Part shown: in pieces, positions 21,844 through 29,414 of the stretch
Layout: each line of letters begins with the position of its first letter
How positions within the stretch are numbered: the first letter of the stretch is position 1
From: Longimicrobiales bacterium
GTDB lineage: Bacteria > Gemmatimonadota > Gemmatimonadetes > Longimicrobiales > RSA9
NCBI GenBank assembly: GCA_035461765.1
Contig: DATHUY010000157.1
Coordinates: 1 to 48,159 of the forward strand
Direction of reading: 5' to 3'
Length of the DNA stretch: 48,159 nt
Made by a program: the position numbers and the translations under genes
Notes under the pieces: model-generated
What the model was told of the DNA's origin: nothing
Seen by the model: the letters and a program-made list of their open reading frames with translations, nothing else
Databases searched by the model: none

Positions 21844-22232
21844 TGCCTTCCATTCAGCGTCCGCTCTCCGGCGATGTGATGGTGTTCCGTCTCGAACAGG
21901 AACGTGAGCGTACAGCGGACGCCGAGACGCTGAAGAAGCACGGTCGCTGCGCGCGTACGCTGCTGAAGGATGGGCCGCTCCGCGTCACGCTCGTCGTGCT
22001 GGGGGCGGGCGGACGGCTGGCGGAGCACAGTGCGGACGGTCCGATCACCGTGCAGCCGCTCGATGGCGTGATCCGTTTCACGGCGAAGGGTGACACGACC
22101 GAGGTCCGGCAGGGCGAGCTGCTCGCTGCAGGTGCCGGCGTGCCGCACCTGGTGACTTCCGAGGCGGGCGCCTCATTCCTGCTGACGGTCGCACAGCCCG
22201 GTATGCCGGCCAGTGCTCAGGGACACGAGTAG
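21843..22232 (+). CDS. Cupin-fold protein
   Basis: A 129-residue protein with a cupin barrel: LVVLGAGGRLAEHSADGPITVQPLDGVIRF is the first motif and GELLAAGAGVPHLVTSE the second. Only a few of the metal-binding His remain (H37 lies outside the barrel). Such cupins recur beside DUF2249 genes. The start is coupled to DUF2249 (TGATG), and a GTG-initiated gene follows after 3 nt. The partner cupin in the opposite arm is at 16144. Confidence 0.8.
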   Translation: MPSIQRPLSGDVMVFRLEQERERTADAETLKKHGRCARTLLKDGPLRVTLVVLGAGGRLAEHSADGPITVQPLDGVIRFTAKGDTTEVRQGELLAAGAGVPHLVTSEAGASFLLTVAQPGMPASAQGHE

Positions 22233-22235
22233 CCG

Positions 22236-22691
22236 GTGTATACGCTCGTTCGCCGCTTCATCAAGACAGGAGTCCTGTTCCTCTTTTCCGGACTGACACT
22301 CGGCGGGTGGCTGCTCGTGCGCCGGGAGCTGTTCGACATCTGGCCGCACCCCCACCTCGTGTCCGCTCACGCTCACGCCGTACTCGTGGGCTTCGTAATG
22401 TTTCTGATCTTCGGAGTGGCTCTGTGGCTGTTTCCGCGCGCACCGAAGGACGACGAGCGGTATTCACCCGGGCGTATCGAGGCCGCGTACTGGATTCTCG
22501 CGCTGTCGACAGGATCTCGCTTCATCGCCGAAGCGGCACGCGCATGGTCCGAGGCATCGTTCCTGCCGTGGGTCGTCGTGCTCGGCGGCCTGGGCCAGAT
22601 CGCGGGCGCCGCGCTCTACTTCTGGGCGATGTGGACGCGTATCCGTCCCGTCGGCAGTCACCTGAGGGAAGCGCAGGGCGAGCGATTCTGA
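22236..22691 (+). CDS. Second short NnrS/COX1-like membrane protein
   Basis: A 151-residue protein with four predicted helices, starting at a GTG 3 nt after the cupin stop. HPHLVSAHAHAVLVGFVMFLIFGVALWLFPR has a run of His matching the corresponding segment of the 16753 protein, so the two are paralogues, one at the head of the minus arm and one at the tail of the plus arm. The His-rich helix suggests heme or metal binding; no function is known. Confidence 0.7.
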   Translation: MYTLVRRFIKTGVLFLFSGLTLGGWLLVRRELFDIWPHPHLVSAHAHAVLVGFVMFLIFGVALWLFPRAPKDDERYSPGRIEAAYWILALSTGSRFIAEAARAWSEASFLPWVVVLGGLGQIAGAALYFWAMWTRIRPVGSHLREAQGERF

Positions 22692-22811
22692 GACTGCGAC
22701 AGCCAACACGCGCATGACGGCACCGGGTCATGGGCAGCAGGCGCGAGTCGGATTCATGATGCCGAACCGCAAGCGGCGACAATGCTGTGACAGGAAGAGG
22801 AGAATGACGGT

Positions 22812-23360
22812 ATGAGCGAGGCGTGGCTCGAAGGACCGCTCGAAGGATTCCCCACCCTGCTCATGCCGGTGGCGCATTCGCTCGTGCAGGCGAAGCGAGA
22901 CGTGCGTGCGGCAGCGGCAGGGCTGACGGACAGCGAGCTATGGCAGCGGCCCGGCGGCGCGGCGTCGATCGGCTTTCACCTGGTTCACATCGCCGGAAGC
23001 GCAGACCGGCTGTTCACCTATGCCCGGGGCAAGGCGCTCAGCGATGAACAACTCGCTGCGCTGGCCGGTGAGCGGAGCCCGGAGGACAGCGGTGCATCCG
23101 CCCGGGACCTGATCGATTGCGTGGACCGCACCCTCGACCGGGTGCTGGACGGAGTGAAGCACACGAGTGAGGACGAATTGACAGCAGTGCGGTACGTGGG
23201 CCGCGGGCGCGTGCCCAGCACGCTCATCGGTCTGCTGTTCCACATCGCCGAGCATACACAGCGGCACACCGGTCAGGTCATCACGACCGCCCGGATCTTG
23301 AGGGGCGGAGGAATCCAGCCGCACGCGCGCATCGAGCCGGCACGTGATGACCCTCGTTAA
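22812..23360 (+). CDS. DinB-family protein
   Basis: The 182-residue protein has the four-helix DinB layout. H56 (GFHLVHIAGS) and H144/H148 (LLFHIAEHTQRHTGQ) form the usual three-His metal site. Members include bacillithiol/mycothiol-dependent transferases and many uncharacterised stress proteins. It starts 120 bp after the plus arm with its own AGAGGAG site, so it may be a separate unit or the last gene of that operon. It converges on the FolD-like gene. Confidence 0.85.
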   Translation: MSEAWLEGPLEGFPTLLMPVAHSLVQAKRDVRAAAAGLTDSELWQRPGGAASIGFHLVHIAGSADRLFTYARGKALSDEQLAALAGERSPEDSGASARDLIDCVDRTLDRVLDGVKHTSEDELTAVRYVGRGRVPSTLIGLLFHIAEHTQRHTGQVITTARILRGGGIQPHARIEPARDDPR

Positions 23361-23397
23361 CTGAAGCTGCCGGCTGTGTCGCCTGCCGCCGGCGATG

Positions 23398-24246
23398 TCA
23401 GGACCCGGCGGTCTCCGCGAACAGGACGACCCGCTCGAGCAGTGCGGAAATGGTCATTGGCCCGATCCCGCCGGGCACGGGGCAGAGGGCGGCGAGGTGA
23501 TCGATTCCGCCGGAGAGGTCGATGTCGCCGCAACCTCCGGGATTGAAGTAACCGACGTCGATCGCGACCGCGCCGGGCGCGATGTTCGTTGACGACACGA
23601 GCCCCGGCATCGCAGCCGAAACGACCACCAGCTCCGCCGCTCGGACGTGCTCGTCGAGGTCCGGTGCTGCGGGGTCGACCAGATCTCTCATGTCCGCACC
23701 GCGGCGCGCAAACGCCGCGTGCAGCATCCGTGAGAACGGATGGTCATCTGCAACCACTATCCCGCGCCGCCCCTCGATCGAGACGTCGTATTCCTCGAGC
23801 AACAGGAGCGCGGCCGATACGGTGACGGGCGGCAGATCCTCCGTTCCGTTCGTGTATCGCGCCGTGCGCACCGGCGTCATGATGTCCACGTCCAGCTCGA
23901 CGGGCACCACGTCGGCCAGTGCATCACCGTCGATCGTGTCGGGAAATGGAAACTGGAGGAAGATACCGTCGAACGGACGCGCAGCCATGAGCCTGCGCAG
24001 GCGGACGATTGCATCGCCAGTCTGCGCGCGCGGCGCAACGATGAGGGGCGTGAGATCCACGCCGGCCTCGACACCCATGCGCTGTTTGCGACTCACGTGC
24101 CGCGCATGTCCCTGCTCGTCGCCGAACGCCACGAGGATGAACGAGGGAGCGTAGCCCCGCCTGGCGCGGACCGCGGCCGCACGCTCGGCGATCATGCGTT
24201 GGCGGCGGCGGGCGAGGCCCGCACCATCGAGAATCAATGCAGCCAT
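23398..24246 (-). CDS. Divergent FolD-like methylenetetrahydrofolate dehydrogenase/cyclohydrolase
   Basis: The 282-residue protein follows the FolD plan: GIFLQFPFP, DVD, and PVPGGIGPMT near the end. Key sites are altered. The YxxxK tyrosine is His50, while Lys54 is kept. The PCTP motif is PVTV. The NADP-binding GxSxxxGxP is ADDHPFSRM. Lys54 and the folate-site residues could still support cyclohydrolase-like chemistry, but dinucleotide binding is doubtful. It may have a changed substrate or role. It is 25 nt downstream of the SMR gene on the same strand. It is not a safe substitute for a normal folD. Confidence 0.82.
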   Translation of the reverse strand: MAALILDGAGLARRRQRMIAERAAAVRARRGYAPSFILVAFGDEQGHARHVSRKQRMGVEAGVDLTPLIVAPRAQTGDAIVRLRRLMAARPFDGIFLQFPFPDTIDGDALADVVPVELDVDIMTPVRTARYTNGTEDLPPVTVSAALLLLEEYDVSIEGRRGIVVADDHPFSRMLHAAFARRGADMRDLVDPAAPDLDEHVRAAELVVVSAAMPGLVSSTNIAPGAVAIDVGYFNPGGCGDIDLSGGIDHLAALCPVPGGIGPMTISALLERVVLFAETAGS

Positions 24247-24271
24247 CGAGACCGTGGCGCCAGGACTGACA

Positions 24272-24592
24272 TCAGCGGCCGGCGGTGAGCTTCAGGCCGG
24301 CAATGCCAATGACGATCAGCGCGATGCAGAACAGCCGTGCGGCCGTGGCAGGTTCGCGGAACAGCACGATTCCCAGCACCGCCGTACCCACCGTGCCTAT
24401 CCCCGTCCACACGGCGTACGCCGTCCCTAGAGGCAGGGTCCGCACGGCGAGACCGAGCAGGCCCATGCTGACGATGATGGCACCGGCCGTCGCAATCGAT
24501 GGCCCCATGCGAGTGAAGCCGTCCGTGTATTTGAGACCGACGGCCCACGCTATCTCGAAGAGACCTGCAGCGATCAGGATAAACCACGCCAT
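24272..24592 (-). CDS. Small multidrug resistance (SMR) exporter, SugE/Gdx type
   Basis: A 106-residue protein with four helices. The opening [19 protein letters not shown], with the essential membrane Glu, is the SugE/Gdx signature; this subtype exports guanidinium and some quaternary ammonium compounds with proton exchange. [14 protein letters not shown] is the second signature. A minus-strand hairpin with an ACGA loop lies just upstream at 24610-24623. It probably forms an antiparallel homodimer, since no paired SMR gene is present. Confidence 0.9.
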   Translation of the reverse strand: MAWFILIAAGLFEIAWAVGLKYTDGFTRMGPSIATAGAIIVSMGLLGLAVRTLPLGTAYAVWTGIGTVGTAVLGIVLFREPATAARLFCIALIVIGIAGLKLTAGR

Positions 24593-24609
24593 GTTGCTTC
24601 AGCGGAGAG

Positions 24610-24657
24610 CGGGGTCGTCCCCGTGACTGGGAGCCGGAATGAGAGGGTCTCTCATTC
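24610..24657 (-). promoter_or_regulatory. Leader of the SMR gene with two hairpins, one with an ACGA loop
   Basis: On the transcribed minus strand, GAATGAGAG/CTCTCATTC (24657-24637) forms a 9-bp hairpin, followed by CGGGG-ACGA-CCCCG (24623-24610). Guanidine-II (mini-ykkC) riboswitches consist of two hairpins with ACGR loops ahead of such exporters. Only the second loop fits here. Confidence 0.3.
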
Positions 24658-24709
24658 GCAGGATGACGCGCAACCTACGGACGGCGGCATGCGGGGGCAA
24701 CGCCGCCAC

Positions 24710-25075
24710 TCAGTGAACTTCGATCCATCCCACCATCGACGGATGGATGGTACACACATACTCACCGGGACGATCGACGACATGTGTCCAGCGCGCACGC
24801 GCGGCGATCGACCCCGAGTCCCATCCGCCATCCCCGGCTGTCGCCGTGTGCGGAACCGCATCGCGGTTCACCCATACGATCGTGTCACCGATCGCAACGC
24901 GCAGCGTGTCCGGCGCGAACAGGAAGTGCGTGATATCCACCACATGCCGGGCCGGCCGGCGCTCCGCCCTGCATCCCGACTGCACCAGCACTGCCCACAC
25001 CGCCACCAGCACCAGCGGCCGCAGCCGGTGCGACGGACCGCGGTCTCCCCTCGCGTACCGACGCACCGGCGACAT
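24710..25075 (-). CDS. Cupredoxin (type I copper protein), probably envelope-anchored
   Basis: A 121-residue protein: a hydrophobic N-terminal segment (about 20-34) ends in SGC (Cys35), followed by a plastocyanin-like domain. Copper ligands are H76 (VPHTATA), C108, H111 and M114 (CTIHPSM). It would carry single electrons outside the cytoplasm. The lipobox is imperfect (Gln at -3), so lipid anchoring is likely but unproven. The start lies 1 nt after the DUF4142 stop, so both are made together. Confidence 0.88.
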   Translation of the reverse strand: MSPVRRYARGDRGPSHRLRPLVLVAVWAVLVQSGCRAERRPARHVVDITHFLFAPDTLRVAIGDTIVWVNRDAVPHTATAGDGGWDSGSIAARARWTHVVDRPGEYVCTIHPSMVGWIEVH

Positions 25076-25076
25076 G

Positions 25077-25667
25077 TCACCGCCCCAGCGACTGCTGCAG
25101 CGATTCCGCGTGCCGCAGATGTGCCTCGAACGCCGGCCGCACTCCTGTCAGCGTCTCCTTCAGCTCCGCATTCGTCGCATTCGGAACGAGCAGGTTATCC
25201 AGCGCGTCCAGCACCGTACGATGGTACGCCACCTCGTTGGCGATGTACGAACGGTCGAACTCCGCGTCCGGCGCATTCAGCAGCAGCGCGCGCGTTTCAG
25301 CCGCCGACGCCTCGAGTGACCGACTCACATCGTTCGGCCGCGGCGTCACCTCCAGGCGCCCGACCAGCTCACCCGCGCTCTGGTTCACGGCCGTGTGATC
25401 CCGGATCATCGTTTCCGCAAACTCCCGCACCCGCTCATCCGTCGCGCGCTCTCGCGCGATCTCGCCAAACCCCACGTCTATGGCGTTGGCCGCCACGACG
25501 ATCGCGGCGATCTCCGCATCGCTCAGCGTCGCAGCCGCCGGTGCCGGCGTCTCCGCCACTTCCGCCGCGTCTCCAGGCTGCACATCCGCATCGGGCGTGC
25601 TGCAGCTCGTTCCGGCGAAGAGCATCAGAGCCGCCGCGATCGCACCCGTCTTCCCTGCCCTCGTCAT
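25077..25667 (-). CDS. DUF4142 lipoprotein
   Basis: The 196-residue protein has a signal peptide ending FAGTSC, then an Ala/Pro linker and a helical DUF4142 domain (about 50-190) with EFAETMIRDHTAVN and EVAYHRTVLDALDNLLVP. This ferritin-like family includes secreted proteins of unknown function. His90s and the HRTVL histidine could be ligands. The ATG at 25667 has GAGG 6 nt upstream; a GTG at 25679 is also open. The promoter at 25720-25748 drives it, with the cupredoxin downstream. Confidence 0.86.
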   Translation of the reverse strand: MTRAGKTGAIAAALMLFAGTSCSTPDADVQPGDAAEVAETPAPAAATLSDAEIAAIVVAANAIDVGFGEIARERATDERVREFAETMIRDHTAVNQSAGELVGRLEVTPRPNDVSRSLEASAAETRALLLNAPDAEFDRSYIANEVAYHRTVLDALDNLLVPNATNAELKETLTGVRPAFEAHLRHAESLQQSLGR

Positions 25668-25719
25668 TGTCCGCCTCACCGTTGGAGTTTCGGGCCGCCG
25701 CAGAGGCGGCCGTGAGCTG

Positions 25720-25748
25720 ATCCTACGGACGTTTGATTAGTTAGTCAA
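25720..25748 (-). promoter_or_regulatory. Promoter of the DUF4142-cupredoxin unit
   Basis: On the minus strand TTGACT (25748-25743) and TAGGAT (25725-25720) are 17 bp apart, close to sigma-70 consensus. The -35 overlaps the CAAG-N6-CTTG repeat, so a repressor bound there would block it. Confidence 0.65.
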
Positions 25749-25759
25749 GTATTATCTTG
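25746..25759. promoter_or_regulatory. Inverted repeat CAAG-N6-CTTG, candidate operator of the second SufR-like regulator
   Basis: The repeat lies between the regulator gene and the divergent DUF4142 gene and overlaps the latter's -35. Its CAAG/CTTG arms resemble those at 17355-17370, in front of the other SufR-like gene. Confidence 0.45.
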
Positions 25760-25815
25760 AGATACTGGTCGAATGGCGGCGGACCACGCTATCTTGGTGC
25801 CTGGAGGTGACCGGA

Positions 25816-26448
25816 ATGGAGCGATCGGACTGGCGGGACAGGATCCTGGAGAGCACGCGCGGCCGAGTGCTGTCGCTGCTGCGGCGGTCGGCGCGGACGG
25901 CGGGCGACCTTGCGGCCGAGCTGGGTGTGACGCCGAACGCGGTGCGACTGCACCTGTCTGCGCTGGAGCGAGACGGCCTCGTGGAGGAGCACGGCCGGCG
26001 CAGGGAGTGGACGGGGAAGCCAGCGGTGCTGTACCGCACGACGGTGGAGGCAGAGGCGCTATACCCGAAGGCGTACGGCCTGGTGCTGGGGGAGCTGCTG
26101 GGGGTGCTCGAAGACCGGCATGATGCGACGTCGATGGAGATGCTGCTGCGGGAGGCCGGTGCGCGCCTGGGTGTTGCGGCGGGTGGAGGGGGCGCGGACC
26201 TGCGACAGCGCGCGGAGCATGCGGCGGCCGTGCTGACGGGGCTGGGCGGCCTGGCGGAGGTTCACGAGGCTGGGGCGGACCTGCTGATCCAGGGGTTCAG
26301 CTGTCCACTGGCGAGCCTCACGATCGAGCATCCGCTCGCGTGCCGTCTGGCGGAATCGCTGGTCACGGAGATCGTTGGTGCCCGGGCGAGGGAATGTTGC
26401 GATCGTGGTGAACGACCGCGCTGCGCGTTCCGGATTGCGGCGGCGTGA
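25816..26448 (+). CDS. Second SufR-like Fe-S winged-helix regulator
   Basis: A 210-residue paralogue of the 17418 protein. The N-terminal winged helix (about 10-75) includes TAGDLAAELGVTPNAVRLHLSALERDGLV, and the C-terminal region has C163 and C176 (spacing 13) with C194, C195 and C203 as possible further ligands. The spacing to the last Cys is 27 rather than 28. The ATG at 25816 has GGAGGTGA 8 nt upstream; a GTG at 25807 sits on the site itself. It is divergent from the DUF4142-cupredoxin unit, which is its likely target. Confidence 0.82.
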   Translation: MERSDWRDRILESTRGRVLSLLRRSARTAGDLAAELGVTPNAVRLHLSALERDGLVEEHGRRREWTGKPAVLYRTTVEAEALYPKAYGLVLGELLGVLEDRHDATSMEMLLREAGARLGVAAGGGGADLRQRAEHAAAVLTGLGGLAEVHEAGADLLIQGFSCPLASLTIEHPLACRLAESLVTEIVGARARECCDRGERPRCAFRIAAA

Positions 26449-26553
26449 GCAGTACTGTGTCTGGACGCCGATCGGCGGGAGGGGCACCCTTGATCGCTTG
26501 ACGGCCGCGCGGCAGATTCCGCGGACACCCCACTCCCATTCCAGGAGCCGCTG

Positions 26554-27021
26554 ATGGCACTCGGCAAGGAATTCAAGGAATTCGCAGTCAAGGGCAACGT
26601 AGTGGACATGGCCGTCGGTATCATCATCGGCGGCGCGTTCGGTACGATCGTGAAGTCGCTCGTTGATGATGTGCTCATGCCGCCGGTGGGTCTGCTCCTC
26701 GGCGGCGTTGACTTCAAGGACCTGTTCACGGTGCTGCGGGCGGGTGAACCCGGGCCGCCGTATGTGACCATTGCCGACGCGCAGGCGGCGGGGGCGGTGA
26801 CATTGAACTACGGTCAGTTCATCAACAACGTCATCGCGTTCCTGATCGTCGCATTCGCGGTGTTCCTGCTCGTGAAGGCCATCAACAAGCTGCGTCGCGA
26901 GGAGCAGGTGGCGCCGAAGTCGCCGACGGACAAGTCCTGTCCGTTCTGCGCAACGACGATCCCGATCCAGGCGACGCGCTGCCCGAACTGCACGTCGGCG
27001 CTCGAGGCTGTCGCCGCCTGA
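26554..27021 (+). CDS. mscL: Large-conductance mechanosensitive channel with C-terminal zinc ribbon
   Basis: The 155-residue protein has the full MscL core: [42 protein letters not shown], and the second helix [25 protein letters not shown]. It opens on membrane stretch to release solutes during osmotic downshock. After the cytoplasmic helix, a short linker leads to a CPFC...CPNC zinc ribbon (C129, C132, C143, C146), in place of the usual end of the helical bundle. It appears to be a single-gene unit. Confidence 0.95.
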   Translation: MALGKEFKEFAVKGNVVDMAVGIIIGGAFGTIVKSLVDDVLMPPVGLLLGGVDFKDLFTVLRAGEPGPPYVTIADAQAAGAVTLNYGQFINNVIAFLIVAFAVFLLVKAINKLRREEQVAPKSPTDKSCPFCATTIPIQATRCPNCTSALEAVAA

Positions 27022-27027
27022 GCCGGA

Positions 27028-27085
27028 TCATTCGGCCGCGTGCCCCGTCGCCGGTGACGAGCCGGTGTATCGCGCGGCCGAATGA
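27028..27085. terminator. Long-armed hairpin downstream of mscL
   Basis: Perfect 13-bp arms TCATTCGGCCGCG (27028-27040) and CGCGGCCGAATGA (27073-27085) enclose 32 nt. It begins 6 nt after the mscL stop. No T-run follows. The next 200 bp hold only a partial repeat of GCCGGTGRCGAGCCGG (near 27050 and 27091). Confidence 0.45.
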
Positions 27086-27294
27086 CACTGCCGGTGGCGA
27101 GCCGGCGGTTCTCGTCCGGCCCCTGACGGGGCGGCGGCACTTCCCCCTCATGCCCAGACCTACCGTCCCAGCGGACGGAATGGTCACGCCCCCCGGTGGC
27201 CCATGGAGCAGATCGTGCAGGTCGTTGCCGCCACAGCGGAGGGCAGTACATTGCCCGGCCGGCACGACATTCGACCCATGGGAGCTACCGAGGG

Positions 27295-29280
27295 ATGGAA
27301 CCATCAGCGAGCGTGAAGAACCCTGGCACACAGACGAGCCCCGGCCGCAGACAGGCGAGCCGGTCCCGGCGCGAAAAGGTACCCGTCGTCATCGTCGAGC
27401 AGCACGACGACTTCGCGCGCATCATCGCGCAGCGTGTCGCGGAGATCATCCGTGAAAAGACAGCTGGCGGGGAGACGCCCGTGCTGGGGCTCGCGACCGG
27501 GAGCACGCCGATCGAGGTGTATCGCGAACTGATCCGGATGCATCGCGAGGAAGGCCTGGACTTCTCGAACGTGGTGACGTTCAACCTCGATGAATACTAC
27601 CCCATGGAGCCGGACAGCATTCACAGCTTCCGCCGATTCATGGACGAGAACCTGTTCGCCGGCATCAACATCGATCCTGCGAACATCAACTTCCCGCGCG
27701 GCAACGTGCCGCGCGACGAAGTGGAGGAGGAATGCGCGCAGTACGAGGAGTCGATTCGCGACGCCGGCGGCATCGACCTGCAGATTCTCGGTATCGGCAA
27801 GACCGGCCACGTCGGCTTCAACGAGCCGGGCTCGGGTTTTGAGAGCCGGACGAGAGTGATTGCCCTCGACACGCTGACGCGCCGCGACGCTGCGCCGGAC
27901 TTCTTCGGTGAGGAGAACGTACCGATCGAGGCGATCACGATGGGTGTCGCGACGATCCTGGACGCGAAGGAGATCGCGCTGCTCGCGACGGGCGAGCACA
28001 AGGCGGCGATCATCAAGCGTGCGGTCGAGGGGCCCATCTCGCCGGATGTCGCAGCGACCTACCTGCAGGAGCATCCGCACGCCACGTTCTATCTCGATGA
28101 AGCGGCCGCGGCTGAGTTGACGCGCGTGAAGACGCCGTGGGTAGTCGGCGAGGTGAACTGGACGCGCGACCTCGAGATCCGCGCACTCATCTGGCTGAGC
28201 GAGGTCACGGGCAAGTCGGTGCTGAAGCTCGACGCGCTCGATTATCGTGAGCACCATCTCAGCTCACTGCTCGCGCGCTATGGCACGCCCGGCCCGTTGA
28301 ACGGCGAGGTATTCAACGCCCTGCTCTCCAAGATCCGCGGCAAGAGCCGCCTCCCGTCGCGCAAGCGTGTCATCGTGTTCAGCCCGCATCCCGATGACGA
28401 CGTCATCTCGATGGGCGGCATACTGAACAAGCTGCACCAGAACCAGAACGACATCATCGTCGCGTATCAGACCTCGGGCAATATTGCGGTCTTCGATCAC
28501 GAGGTGCGGCGCTATCTGGATTTTCTGCGGCGGTTCGGCCGCGACTTCGACGTGGACGGCTCGCCGGCGGGTCAGCTCGTCGAGGAGACGGAGCAGTGGA
28601 TGCGCTCGCGGCAGCCGGGCGAAGTCGACACGCCGGCAGTGCAGAAGGTGAAGAAGTCGATCCGCGAGGCGGAAGCCGTGTCGGGCATCGAAACATTCGG
28701 CATGAAACGGGAACAGGCGCGTTTCCTCAACCTGCCCTTCTATCAGACGGGCAAGGTCAGGAAGGACCCGATCGGGCCGGCCGACGTGAAGATCACGCTG
28801 GACCTGCTGGAAGAGCATCGCCCGGAGTATGTGTTCGTGGCGGGCGACCTTTCGGATCCGCACGGTACGCATCGCATGTGTCTGCAGGCGGTGCATCAGG
28901 CGCTCGGGCAGTACAGTGGGGAGCAGCCCGAGGTATGGTACTATCGCGGCGCGTGGCAGGAATGGTCGATCGCGGAAGCCGACGTACTGGTGCCCATGTC
29001 CGAGGATGAGCTGCGCATGAAGATCCTCGCCATCTTCAAGCATCAGAGCCAGAAGGACCGCGCACCGTTCCCCGGCCACGACGACCGCGAGTTCTGGCAG
29101 CGGGTGGAGGAGCGCAACCGCTCGACAGCGGGCTGGCTCGACCGCCTCGGGCTGCCGGAGTACTTCGCGATGGAGAGCTACGTCGTACGGAAGGGTGGCG
29201 AGCCACTCGCGCACCGCACGCTATCCACCGCGGAGCTGGCGGCTCCGCCGCGGCGTCGCGAGACCGACCGGGACGGCTGA
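27295..29280 (+). CDS. nagB: Glucosamine-6-phosphate deaminase fused to a PIG-L/LmbE domain (long NagB)
   Basis: A 661-residue protein in two halves. The NagB half (about 30-330) has LGLATGSTP, VVTFNLDEYYPM with D99, and LGIGKTGHVGFNEPGS; this would turn glucosamine-6-phosphate into fructose-6-phosphate and ammonia. The residue before GH is Thr170 where E. coli NagB has Asp141, as I recall also for long Bacteroidetes NagB. The second half (about 355-640) is a PIG-L/LmbE-type deacetylase domain with HPDD (H365) and DPHGTH (H523, H526), a zinc site that could act on N-acetylated sugars. The ATG at 27295 is used; upstream in-frame codons lack a site. A strong terminator follows at 29314. Confidence 0.92.
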   Translation: MEPSASVKNPGTQTSPGRRQASRSRREKVPVVIVEQHDDFARIIAQRVAEIIREKTAGGETPVLGLATGSTPIEVYRELIRMHREEGLDFSNVVTFNLDEYYPMEPDSIHSFRRFMDENLFAGINIDPANINFPRGNVPRDEVEEECAQYEESIRDAGGIDLQILGIGKTGHVGFNEPGSGFESRTRVIALDTLTRRDAAPDFFGEENVPIEAITMGVATILDAKEIALLATGEHKAAIIKRAVEGPISPDVAATYLQEHPHATFYLDEAAAAELTRVKTPWVVGEVNWTRDLEIRALIWLSEVTGKSVLKLDALDYREHHLSSLLARYGTPGPLNGEVFNALLSKIRGKSRLPSRKRVIVFSPHPDDDVISMGGILNKLHQNQNDIIVAYQTSGNIAVFDHEVRRYLDFLRRFGRDFDVDGSPAGQLVEETEQWMRSRQPGEVDTPAVQKVKKSIREAEAVSGIETFGMKREQARFLNLPFYQTGKVRKDPIGPADVKITLDLLEEHRPEYVFVAGDLSDPHGTHRMCLQAVHQALGQYSGEQPEVWYYRGAWQEWSIAEADVLVPMSEDELRMKILAIFKHQSQKDRAPFPGHDDREFWQRVEERNRSTAGWLDRLGLPEYFAMESYVVRKGGEPLAHRTLSTAELAAPPRRRETDRDG

Positions 29281-29313
29281 GAATCGGGTTTCTTCCGGAC
29301 CGGCTGGCACCAG

Positions 29314-29345
29314 GCGCCGTGTTCCCCCGGGAACGCGGCGCTTTT
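29314..29345 (+). terminator. Intrinsic terminator of nagB
   Basis: A 13-bp stem (29314-29326 with 29329-29341, one G-U pair) has a 2-nt apical gap, so its top pairs open, and is followed by TTTT. Confidence 0.88.
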
Positions 29346-29414
29346 CGTTTCGTTGTCTGCTTCTTGCAGCATCCCCAAACGCCAGCACTGCGAACAGAGC
29401 CTGGAGGCAGCACG

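Noticed and set aside
24593-24710. Guanidine-I (ykkC) riboswitch ahead of the SMR gene
   Set aside because: I could not find its conserved long-stem architecture; only one guanidine-II-like hairpin is present, reported at low confidence.
27022-27294. Repeat cluster as a possible CRISPR or mobile-element end
   Set aside because: Only two imperfect copies of a 16-bp GC-rich unit and one hairpin are present, with no regular spacing, target-site duplication or transposase.
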